NCBI GenBank assembly: GCA_030593155.1
Contig: JAUVHT010000066.1
Location: 1 to 5,151, forward strand
Source of the DNA: Candidatus Bathyarchaeota archaeon
Lineage (GTDB): Archaea > Thermoproteota > Bathyarchaeia > TCS64
Reading direction: 5' to 3'
DNA length: 5,151 bases
Shown: positions 1-5,151 of the stretch, piece by piece
Layout of the letters: the number at the start of each line of letters is the position of its first letter
How positions within the stretch are numbered: position 1 is the first letter of the stretch
Program-made: the position numbers and the translations under genes
The notes under the pieces: model-generated
What the model was told of the DNA's origin: nothing
Database searches by the model: none
Seen by the model: only the letters and a program-made list of their open reading frames with translations

Positions 1-735
1 TGGGACGACGTTGGGCTGGCCCCCTCCCTCCTCGATGACGTAGTGGATCCTGGCCTTCTCGATCACGTGCTCCCTCATGTAGTTGACGCCGATGTTCATG
101 AGCTCCACGGCGTCCAGGGAGCTCCGCCCCTGCTCCGGGGAACTCGCGGCGTGGGCCGTCTTCCCGTGGAAGTGAAACTTCACCGAGTTCATGGCGTTGC
201 TGCTTCCCAGCCCCGCAGTGTTCATCTGGCTCGGGTGGTGGCTGAGACAGGCATCCACGTCGTCGAAAAGGCCGGCCCTCGCCATGAAGACCTTGCCATC
301 ATAGTTCTCCTCGGCGGGAGTGCCGAAGAACTTGACCACTCCCTCTAACCCCTTTTTTTCCATGGCGTATCTGAGGGCTATGGCACCAGCCAAACCGGAG
401 GCGCCGTGGATGTTGTGGCCACACCCGTGGCCGGGTGCCCCCTCCCTCAGGGGTTCCTTGTAGGGGACCGGTTTCTGGGAGATGCCGGGGAGGGCATCGT
501 ACTCGCCCATTATGCCTACGACGGGTTTCCCGCTTCCCCAGATACCCATGAAGGCGGAGGGCATCCCGGCGACGCCTCTCTCGACCCTGAAGCCGTGGCT
601 CTCCAGCTCGTCCGCCAAGAGCTCCGAGGACTTGTACTCCACCAAGCCGAGCTCGGCGTACTCCCATACGGCGTCGCTTATCTCGATGATGCGCTCCTTA
701 TTGTCTTCTATCCAGCCCCATGCGTATTCCTTCAA
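1..735 (-). CDS. M20 family amidohydrolase, AbgB-like (partial, C-terminus beyond window)
   Basis: This is a zinc-type M20 peptidase/amidohydrolase closest in pattern to AbgB (p-aminobenzoyl-glutamate hydrolase subunit B) and IAA-amino-acid hydrolases, which cut amide bonds of acylated amino acids in the cytoplasm. 245 codons are visible. The N-terminal block WGWIEDNKERI leads to GEYDALPG (77-84), then GHGCGHNIHG (102-111), with C105 and H107 as likely metal ligands. PAEEN (140-144) carries the catalytic/metal glutamates E142 and E143, and H167 in SHHP is a further ligand. The lid domain begins near residue 185 and contains FHGKTAHAA (189-197). The frame is open to the window edge, so roughly 150-230 C-terminal residues are missing, including the last metal ligand. 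The start is a TTG (735) because GAGGT lies 6 nt upstream and a TATA box sits at the right distance. A TTG at 753 lies too close to that TATA box. The gene lies 62 bp downstream of the nitroreductase with its own promoter. The family call is firm; the true substrate is unknown. Confidence 0.9.
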   Translation of the reverse strand, partial: MKEYAWGWIEDNKERIIEISDAVWEYAELGLVEYKSSELLADELESHGFRVERGVAGMPSAFMGIWGSGKPVVGIMGEYDALPGISQKPVPYKEPLREGAPGHGCGHNIHGASGLAGAIALRYAMEKKGLEGVVKFFGTPAEENYDGKVFMARAGLFDDVDACLSHHPSQMNTAGLGSSNAMNSVKFHFHGKTAHAASSPEQGRSSLDAVELMNIGVNYMREHVIEKARIHYVIEEGGGQPNVVP

Positions 736-741
736 ATCCTG

Positions 742-746
742 ACCTC
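742..746 (-). promoter_or_regulatory. Ribosome binding site of the M20 amidohydrolase
   Basis: GAGGT on the minus strand ends 6 nt before the TTG at 735. It matches the core of the archaeal/bacterial anti-Shine-Dalgarno complement (GGAGGTGAT) and decides the non-ATG start. It would lie at the very 5' end of a transcript started from the TATA box at 771-777. Confidence 0.6.
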
Positions 747-758
747 GGTTCAAGAATG

Positions 759-787
759 GATAGGGTCCGGTAATAAAGAGATAGGGT
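759..787. repeat. 8-bp direct repeat flanking the TATA box
   Basis: GATAGGGT (plus strand) occurs exactly at 759-766 and again at 780-787. The copies are 21 bp apart start to start, about two helical turns, with the TTTATTA box between them. On the transcribed-gene side it reads ACCCTATC. The placement would suit an operator for a regulator that controls the M20 gene, but two copies of an 8-mer could be chance. Confidence 0.35.
771..777 (-). promoter_or_regulatory. TATA box (TTTATTA) for the M20 amidohydrolase
   Basis: TTTATTA on the minus strand is centred at 774, which predicts transcription starting near 746-748, just ahead of the GAGGT/TTG start. It lies in the 62-bp gap after the nitroreductase stop. 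The 8-bp direct repeat GATAGGGT flanks it on both sides. The assignment rests on archaeal TATA spacing only. Confidence 0.5.
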
Positions 788-797
788 GGAGAGATGG

Positions 798-1664
798 TTA
801 TTTGTTCAGCATTGCCTCGTCGAGCTTCATCCGCTGGGACTTCACGGGCGCCTCGTCAGGCCAGCCGACGACGATGTGGTTGCGGCTCACCATCTCATCG
901 TGCAGCCCAAAGTGCTCCCTCAGCCTCACCTGGGTCTCCTCGCCGTGGGTGAGCCAGCAGGCCCCTAGACCGAAGGCGTGGGCCATGAGGCAGATGTGGT
1001 CGGCGGCTGCACCGGCGTCGTAGTAGATGTTCTGGGGGACGTACTCGTCGAACCTGAGGGCCTTGTACATCCGCATGTCCTGGAGCACTACGATCATGAC
1101 ACAGTTCTCGATGGGGATGTCGCTCCTGACCAGCTTCCACTCCTCTGGGTCCCGAAGAACCAGGTACCGGGTGCAGCCCACGTTGCAGCCGTGGGGGGCG
1201 TACAGGCCCGACAGGAGGATCTTCTGGATCATCTCGTCGGAGACTGGTTTGTCCTTGAACTGGCGGATGGAGCGGCGCTCGAAGATGAGCTTGTCCACGG
1301 TCTTCATCTCCTCATCTGTGAAGGGCACAGGGAGCTTGGTTCCAAGGTCTAGGTCTCCACCCGATCTCAGCATCCGGGCGAAGCCGATGTAATTCAGGCA
1401 CCACTGGATGTCCGGGGCGTCGGTGGGAAGCCCCCTCCGCTTCCAGACGTCCAGGAGGAACCCTGCGATCTCCCCGAAGTTGGGGGGCATGCCTCGCTTG
1501 CCGTCCATGATCCGGTACATGTTGACCTCGATGGTGTGGTGGGTCCGCTCGTGGATTATGGCCCGGAGGACCACAGGGTCCACCTCCATGAGTTCCTCCT
1601 CCGTGAAGCCGTGAACCTTCAGGGGTTCGCTCAAAAATTTCACCGGTAGGGAATAGAATATCAT
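798..1664 (-). CDS. Nitroreductase-family flavoprotein with long N-terminal extension
   Basis: This is a 288-residue protein counted from the ATG at 1664. The C-terminal part (about 120-288) is an FMN-dependent nitroreductase fold. ERRSIRQFKDKPV (129-141) is the usual N-terminal FMN phosphate-binding arginine/serine motif. APHGCNVGCTRYLVL (156-170) corresponds to the usual AP-S--N-QPW region. AFGLGACWL (230-238) and IVVGWPDEAP (264-273) are the C-terminal family signatures. Such enzymes use NAD(P)H to reduce nitro groups, quinones, enones or other electrophiles, or act in dehalogenation; the substrate here is unknown. Residues 1-118 are not part of the core fold. They include HERTHHTIEVNMYRI (38-52) and DVWKRRGLPTDAPD (72-85) and look like a separate helical domain. 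The start is uncertain: no ribosome site precedes the ATG at 1664, and a TATA box at 1668-1675 would fit a leaderless GTG at 1643 (281 residues). It lies 49 bp after the SelA-like stop. Confidence 0.85.
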   Translation of the reverse strand: MIFYSLPVKFLSEPLKVHGFTEEELMEVDPVVLRAIIHERTHHTIEVNMYRIMDGKRGMPPNFGEIAGFLLDVWKRRGLPTDAPDIQWCLNYIGFARMLRSGGDLDLGTKLPVPFTDEEMKTVDKLIFERRSIRQFKDKPVSDEMIQKILLSGLYAPHGCNVGCTRYLVLRDPEEWKLVRSDIPIENCVMIVVLQDMRMYKALRFDEYVPQNIYYDAGAAADHICLMAHAFGLGACWLTHGEETQVRLREHFGLHDEMVSRNHIVVGWPDEAPVKSQRMKLDEAMLNK

Positions 1665-1667
1665 GAC

Positions 1668-1675
1668 TAATAAAA
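1668..1675 (-). promoter_or_regulatory. TATA box (TTTTATTA) for the nitroreductase gene
   Basis: TTTTATTA on the minus strand, centred near 1671-1672, lies in the 49-bp gap after the SelA-like gene. It is only about 7 nt before the ATG at 1664 but about 28 nt before an in-frame GTG at 1643. A transcript from it would therefore start at or next to the GTG. If this box is real, the ATG is used only on read-through transcripts from upstream. Confidence 0.45.
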
Positions 1676-1713
1676 CCGGGGATGAGAAAAGTCGAGGAAG
1701 GGATCCTGTAAGC

Positions 1714-2880
1714 CTAGGCGAAGACTTCGCTGAACCTCTCCACGAGGATCTTCTCTTCTCCGGGCCGCAGGACGAGACAGTTGATGATGAACATGGTCCC
1801 ACCTCCCCAGTACCTGACCCAGATCTCGGGGTCCTCCTCCCTCAGGCTCCTGACTATGTCGAAGACCTGTCCCTCGGTCCTGCCCTTGAAGTCGAGCTGG
1901 AGCCCGAGGGTGTGGTACCCGCAGCCCTCGCCGCTTGGAGGGACGTAGCTCATCTCAACGCCTTCGAGGCCGGGCAGCTTCTTGATCCGCCTCTCGATGT
2001 AGCGGGCTCTCTTCCAGGCGGGTTCGAACCGCTCCTTCTCGTGGTCCATCTCCATCCACCTCTTGAAGGCGACGAGGAGGGCGACCACCTCCTGCCTGTC
2101 GAGCTTGTAGCCCCTGCCGACGCTCCTGTAGAAGCCTCCCTGCTCCAGGGGTCCGGCCTCGTGGCCTATGAAGCTGTGCAGTGCGACCGTCTCGATGAGG
2201 TCTTTCCTGCCGATGACGAAGCCCGTGGAGTTGGGGCCTCCGACGTACTTGCCTCCGTAGCAGGCCAGGTCAACGCCCATGTCGACGAACTTGGTGAGGC
2301 CGTCGAGGGGGTAGGTCATCCCGGCGCAGTCGAGGATGACCGGGACGTCGTGTTTGTGGGCGACCTTGACGGTGTCCTCAACTGAGACCACCCTGGGTCT
2401 CTGGGTGCCGGTGACTATGTAGTGGATGGCGGCGGTCTTGTCTGTTATGGCGGCCTCCATCAGCTCTGGGGTGCAGCCCCATCTCTCATCGCCGACGTAG
2501 ACGAACCTACCGCCGGGGACCTGCATGGCTCTGTCGTAGAGGAGAAACCTGTTCGCCCTCTGGATGATTATCTCGTTCTTCATGCCCGATGTGTCGGGTA
2601 GGCGTCGCATCTTCTCCGGGTCCTTACCAGCCATGCAAGCGGCTGCGCTGAGCACAAGGGCGTTGAAGGCGCCGGAGGTTATCCACCCCGCTTCGGCTCC
2701 GCAAGTCTCGGCGATGATCTCGCCACCTCTCTTGATGAAGTCCCACAAGTAGACGTAGCTCTTGTTCGCCTCCTCCATGGCCTTCAGGACCTCCTTTGAG
2801 AGGGCTGAGCCGCCGAGGCGCGTCAGGGCGAAGGAGGCGTTTACTACTCTCTTGACGCCGAGTTCGCTGTATATGCTCAT
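1714..2880 (-). CDS. SelA/DgaE-like PLP-dependent enzyme (fold type I)
   Basis: This is a complete 388-residue cytoplasmic PLP enzyme of the L-seryl-tRNA(Sec) selenium transferase-related group. It looks closer to the D-glucosaminate-6-phosphate ammonia-lyase (DgaE) type than to true SelA. The N-terminus (VKRVVNASFALTRLGGSALS, 9-28) fits the opening strand of this group. ITSGAFNALVLSAAA (67-81) is the PLP phosphate-binding region. VPVILDCAG (179-187) contains D184, expected to pair with the pyridine nitrogen. CYGGKYVGGPNSTG (207-220) contains K211, the expected Schiff-base lysine. The tRNA-binding N-terminal domain of bacterial SelA is absent: the catalytic fold begins within the first 15 residues. 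A beta-elimination/ammonia-lyase or related reaction on a small amino compound is likely, but the substrate cannot be read. The ATG at 2880 is chosen because a TATA box lies about 28 nt upstream and the family block begins immediately. It is divergent from the P1 peptidase (69-bp gap). Confidence 0.87.
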   Translation of the reverse strand: MSIYSELGVKRVVNASFALTRLGGSALSKEVLKAMEEANKSYVYLWDFIKRGGEIIAETCGAEAGWITSGAFNALVLSAAACMAGKDPEKMRRLPDTSGMKNEIIIQRANRFLLYDRAMQVPGGRFVYVGDERWGCTPELMEAAITDKTAAIHYIVTGTQRPRVVSVEDTVKVAHKHDVPVILDCAGMTYPLDGLTKFVDMGVDLACYGGKYVGGPNSTGFVIGRKDLIETVALHSFIGHEAGPLEQGGFYRSVGRGYKLDRQEVVALLVAFKRWMEMDHEKERFEPAWKRARYIERRIKKLPGLEGVEMSYVPPSGEGCGYHTLGLQLDFKGRTEGQVFDIVRSLREEDPEIWVRYWGGGTMFIINCLVLRPGEEKILVERFSEVFA

Positions 2881-2904
2881 ATCATCTCGGAATATCGCCG
2901 ATGG

Positions 2905-2911
2905 GATAAAA
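2905..2911 (-). promoter_or_regulatory. TATA box (TTTTATC) for the SelA-like gene
   Basis: TTTTATC on the minus strand is centred at 2908, 28 nt before the ATG at 2880. A purine-rich GAAAA-type stretch lies just upstream and could serve as a BRE. The spacing predicts a leaderless transcript that begins at or one base before the ATG. GAGATGAT directly abuts the ATG, too close for a working Shine-Dalgarno site. Confidence 0.5.
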
Positions 2912-2933
2912 CAGTTTTCAGTACTTCCGAAGA

Positions 2934-2940
2934 CTTATGA
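2934..2940 (+). promoter_or_regulatory. Possible weak TATA-like element for the P1 peptidase
   Basis: CTTATGA is the only TATA-like stretch on the plus strand of the 69-bp divergent gap at a suitable distance. It would start transcription near 2963-2965, inside the longest reading frame and just before the ATG at 2971. It is a poor match, so it is only a candidate. Confidence 0.2.
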
Positions 2941-2943
2941 GCC

Positions 2944-2955
2944 TGTCAGATGACA
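2944..2955. promoter_or_regulatory. 12-bp palindrome at the P1 peptidase start, possible operator
   Basis: TGTCA-GA-TGACA has perfect 5-bp arms and a 2-nt centre. It sits in the divergent gap, overlaps the ATG at 2950, and lies between the weak TATA-like element and the ATG at 2971. A regulator bound here would block transcription of the peptidase. No second copy was noticed near the other promoters, so chance is possible. Confidence 0.3.
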
Positions 2956-4035
2956 ATCATCGAGATCAGTATGAAAAGGCCGAGAGCGAGGGAGTTCGGG
3001 ATCGAGCTGGGCGGGATGGAGCCCGGTCGCAATAATTCCATCACAGACGTTGATGGGGTCGGGGTGGGACATTCAACCCTGATTAGAGGGGACGATATCC
3101 GGACGGGGGTGACCGCCATCGTGCCCCATCAGGGGAACCTCTATCAAGAGAATGTGACCGCCGCCGTGGACCTCTTCAACGCCTACGGGAAGGTCACCGG
3201 GCTCCCCCAGATCATGTTCGAGGGAGTCATCGAGACTCCCATCCTCCTCACGGAGACCCTGAACACGTGGAGGGTGGCCGACTCGGTCCTCGACTACTTC
3301 GAGGAGAGGTACGACGGGGCTCCCAGCTCCCTGAACGTCGTAGTCGGAGAGACCAACGGGAACTATCTGACGCGTAGCTTCGGCAGGCACATAGGGAAGG
3401 AGCAGGTCTTCGAGGCCATCGATCTGGCCCGAAGCCAGAAAGGGAGAGGCCCTACCCTCGAGGGAAACGTGGGATGTGGCACGCCCATGACGGGCTATGG
3501 TTTCAAGGGGGGAGTCGGGACCGCCTCGAGGATCCACGACTGCTTCACCGTTGGCGTCCTGGTCCAGCTCAACTGCGGGAGAAAAGAGGATCTCACCATC
3601 GCCGGCGTGCCGGTGGGCAAGGAGGTGGAGCTGCCGAAGCCCCCGGAAGAGGCTTCAGGCAACTCCATCATGATGATCGTGGCCACAGACCTTGACGCGA
3701 ACTCCCGCCAGCTCTGGAAAGTGGCTAAGAGGGCGGCCATGGGCCTCGCCAGGACAGGATCCTACGGAAGCAACAGGAGCGGCGATTTCACCATCTCCTT
3801 CAGCACAGGGGAGAGGAGCGTCGATGAGCTCATAGAGGCGATCCCGAGCAAAGGAGATGGGTTCATGAACCCCGTATTCAAGGCTACTGTCGAGGCAACA
3901 GAGGAGGCCATCGTGAACGCATTGTTCAGGGCGGAGACCATGGTTGGCAGAGATGAGAACACGAGGTACGCGCTGCCACTAGACCAGGTGGAAAGAATAT
4001 TCGAAAAGTATGGTCGACATTGGAACAAAACATAA
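2950..4035 (+). CDS. P1 (DmpA) family peptidase, self-processing Ntn-type aminopeptidase
   Basis: This is a 361-residue member of the P1/S58 family (DmpA L-aminopeptidase/D-esterase, BapA beta-aminopeptidases). These enzymes are made as one chain, cut themselves in front of a serine, and use that serine as N-terminal nucleophile to remove N-terminal residues, including D- or beta-amino acids in some members. Family blocks visible: NNSITDVDGVGVGHSTL (28-44), VGETNGNYLTRSFGRHI (132-148), GNVGCGTPMTGYGFKGGVGT (172-191) and VGVLVQLNCG (201-210) with N208. SGNSIMMIVATD (236-247) places the cleavage before S239. S277 in SNRSGDFTISFST is 38 residues later, the same distance as S250 to S288 in DmpA. 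No signal peptide is seen, so it is probably cytoplasmic. The ATG at 2971 (M8) is a good alternative start: the family homology begins there (KRPRAREFG) and GAGAT lies 4 nt upstream. Length is normal. Substrate specificity is unknown. Confidence 0.92.
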   Translation: MTIIEISMKRPRAREFGIELGGMEPGRNNSITDVDGVGVGHSTLIRGDDIRTGVTAIVPHQGNLYQENVTAAVDLFNAYGKVTGLPQIMFEGVIETPILLTETLNTWRVADSVLDYFEERYDGAPSSLNVVVGETNGNYLTRSFGRHIGKEQVFEAIDLARSQKGRGPTLEGNVGCGTPMTGYGFKGGVGTASRIHDCFTVGVLVQLNCGRKEDLTIAGVPVGKEVELPKPPEEASGNSIMMIVATDLDANSRQLWKVAKRAAMGLARTGSYGSNRSGDFTISFSTGERSVDELIEAIPSKGDGFMNPVFKATVEATEEAIVNALFRAETMVGRDENTRYALPLDQVERIFEKYGRHWNKT

Positions 4036-4040
4036 AAAAT
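4024..4040 (-). terminator. T-rich terminator of the class III aminotransferase
   Basis: Read on the minus strand, ATTTTTTATGTTTTGTT begins 25 nt after the aminotransferase stop at 4066. Two T-runs without a strong hairpin fit the U-rich archaeal terminator. The element overlaps the last codons and stop of the convergent P1 peptidase. No matching T-run follows the peptidase on the plus strand. Confidence 0.5.
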
Positions 4041-4065
4041 GAGGGAAATCCTCCTCCGGAACCAT

Positions 4066-5151
4066 CTAACCCCTGTAGGTCTTGAAGAAGTCCTCTGTCG
4101 CAGCCAGGAACTCCTCGATGTCTCCCTCTGTGTGGGGCTCGCCGATGAAGCTGTGGGGCAGCGTCGGGCTGACGTAGACGATGTTCCTGGAGAGCATGTG
4201 GGCGTAGTAGGCCTTTGCAACCTTTGGATCGTTCTTCGAGACGTCCCTGACGTTCTTGGGAACCTCCTTCTGGAAGTGAATGCCGAAGGTCGAGCAGATG
4301 CCTGTTAGGGCGGCCTCAACTTCGCTACGGCTTATGATGTCAGCCAAGCCTTTCCGAGTCTTCTCGCCGAGGCCGTCGATGTGCTCGTAGACCTTTCCTT
4401 CCTTGAGGATGTCGAGGGTGACTATCCCCGCCACCATGCTGACGGGGTTGCCGGTGAAGGTGCCGCCATGGAAAGATCTCTCCTGCATCTCAGGGTACTT
4501 ATGGTGGTCGAGGAGCTCGAAGATGTCCCTCCGACCGCAGAAAGCGCCTACCGGGAAGCCACCGCCCATGATCTTGCCCAGAACGGTGATGTCCGGGGTC
4601 ACCCCGAAGTAGCCCTGGCCCCCGCCGAGGCCTAGCCTGAAGCCCGATATGACCTCATCGAAGATCAGCAGCGTCCCGGTTTCGTCGCAGATCTCTCTGA
4701 GCCCTTCCAGGTAGCCGGGCTCGGCGATGATGAAGCCCCCCACCCCCATGAGGGGCTCGACGACCAGGCTGGCGACGTCCTCTCCCTTCAGGGCTTCCCT
4801 GGCCGCGTCCAGGTCGTTGAAGGGAACGACTACAGTGTCCTCGACCGTCTTCGGGTTGAGGCCCGCCGACTCGGGGACGTTGAAGGGGTCGTGAACCCCC
4901 TTGTGGAGGCTGTCGTAGCCGCCGTGCCACCCCCCCTCCATCTTGACCAGCTTCATCCTGCCCGTGTAAGCCCGGGCAAGGCGGCTGGAGTACATGTTGG
5001 CCTCGGTACCGCTACTTGTGTACCGGACCATCTCTGCGCTGGGCACCATCTCGACGAGGCGCTCCGCGAGCTCTATCTCCAGCTCGTGGGACCAGCCTAT
5101 GTGGGTCCCCCTCCTGATCTGCTCCTCCACGGCGTCCATAACCTTGGGGTG
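4066..5151 (-). CDS. Class III aminotransferase, glutamate-1-semialdehyde aminomutase-like (partial, N-terminus beyond window)
   Basis: This is a PLP-dependent class III aminotransferase in the glutamate-1-semialdehyde 2,1-aminomutase (HemL) branch, which also holds beta-amino acid transaminases. 361 residues are visible, counting from the first codon in the window. HPKVMDAV at the edge matches the usual GHAHP segment, so about 60-70 N-terminal residues are missing and the ATG at 5139 is internal. YTSSGTEANMYSSRLARAYT (44-63) binds the PLP phosphate. EGGWHGGYD (72-80) carries the ring-stacking region. LIFDEVISGFR (162-172) has D165 for the pyridine nitrogen. LGKIMGGGFPVGAF (191-204) has the Schiff-base lysine K193. 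FHGGTFTGNPVSM and FIGEPHTEGDIEEFL are C-terminal landmarks. It converges on the P1 peptidase with a 30-bp gap. No heme biosynthesis gene is adjacent, so hemL is not assigned. A catabolic transaminase is at least as likely. Confidence 0.88.
   Translation of the reverse strand, partial: HPKVMDAVEEQIRRGTHIGWSHELEIELAERLVEMVPSAEMVRYTSSGTEANMYSSRLARAYTGRMKLVKMEGGWHGGYDSLHKGVHDPFNVPESAGLNPKTVEDTVVVPFNDLDAAREALKGEDVASLVVEPLMGVGGFIIAEPGYLEGLREICDETGTLLIFDEVISGFRLGLGGGQGYFGVTPDITVLGKIMGGGFPVGAFCGRRDIFELLDHHKYPEMQERSFHGGTFTGNPVSMVAGIVTLDILKEGKVYEHIDGLGEKTRKGLADIISRSEVEAALTGICSTFGIHFQKEVPKNVRDVSKNDPKVAKAYYAHMLSRNIVYVSPTLPHSFIGEPHTEGDIEEFLAATEDFFKTYRG

Noticed and set aside
406..1023. 205-codon plus-strand open frame
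   Set aside because: It spans the opposite strand of both the M20 and nitroreductase genes and their intergenic gap, and has no family motif.
1665..1802. Longer nitroreductase start at an ATG at 1802
   Set aside because: It would overlap the SelA-like coding sequence by almost 90 bases and adds a serine/arginine-rich stretch that looks like out-of-frame translation.
1663..2385. 240-codon plus-strand open frame opposite the SelA-like gene
   Set aside because: It is fully antisense to a gene with clear PLP motifs. Its translation is low-complexity, rich in V, D, L and E, with no recognisable domain, typical of antisense frames in GC-rich DNA.
1714..2880. Assignment as selA (selenocysteine synthase)
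   Set aside because: The tRNA-binding N-terminal domain is missing, and the sequence blocks fit the DgaE-like branch better.
4041..4053. GAGG-GAAAT-CCTC hairpin as an intrinsic terminator for the peptidase
   Set aside because: The stem has only four base pairs and no T-run follows on the plus strand.
3762..4220. 152-codon minus-strand open frame at the convergent junction
   Set aside because: It overlaps the ends of two well-supported genes in other frames, and its serine/threonine-rich sequence resembles no family.
4066..5151. Assignment as hemL
   Set aside because: The class III fold is clear, but there is no heme context, and the N-terminal specificity residues are outside the window.
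1..5151. CRISPR arrays, insertion sequences, tRNA or rRNA genes, toxin-antitoxin or phage genes
   Set aside because: No repeat array, inverted terminal repeats, transposase motifs or cloverleaf-like sequences were seen. The gaps are too short to hold them.

Overview
The window most likely comes from an archaeon. The DNA is GC-rich by eye and uses AGG/AGA often for arginine. Three minus-strand genes are each preceded by a TTTTAT-type TATA box centred about 28 nt before a plausible start codon or the 5' end of a short leader, as expected for archaeal promoters with leaderless or very short-leader transcripts. The lineage cannot be fixed from the sequence. A thermoproteotal group such as Bathyarchaeia is only a guess, and a bacterium is not fully excluded.

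Layout: five protein-coding genes fill almost the whole window, and two of them run off the ends. On the minus strand, read from right to left: (1) an SelA/DgaE-like PLP enzyme (2880-1714); (2) a nitroreductase-family flavoprotein with a long N-terminal extension (1664-798); (3) the N-terminal 245 residues of an AbgB-like M20 amidohydrolase (735-1, cut by the left edge). On the plus strand there is a P1/DmpA-family self-processing aminopeptidase (2950-4035), divergent from the SelA-like gene. Last is a class III aminotransferase related to glutamate-1-semialdehyde aminomutase (minus, 5151-4066, N-terminus cut by the right edge), convergent with the peptidase. Intergenic gaps are all under 75 bp and hold promoters, one clear ribosome binding site, two short repeats and one T-rich terminator. 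No RNA gene, mobile element or CRISPR array was seen.

How the genes may work together (inference): an aminopeptidase of a family known for unusual peptides (D- and beta-amino acid N-termini), an M20 amidohydrolase that cleaves amide bonds of acylated or conjugated amino acids, two PLP enzymes that could deaminate or transaminate released amino compounds, and a flavin oxidoreductase. This looks like a salvage or catabolic locus for non-standard peptides or amides. No single pathway can be named, and no obvious defence or mobile system is present.
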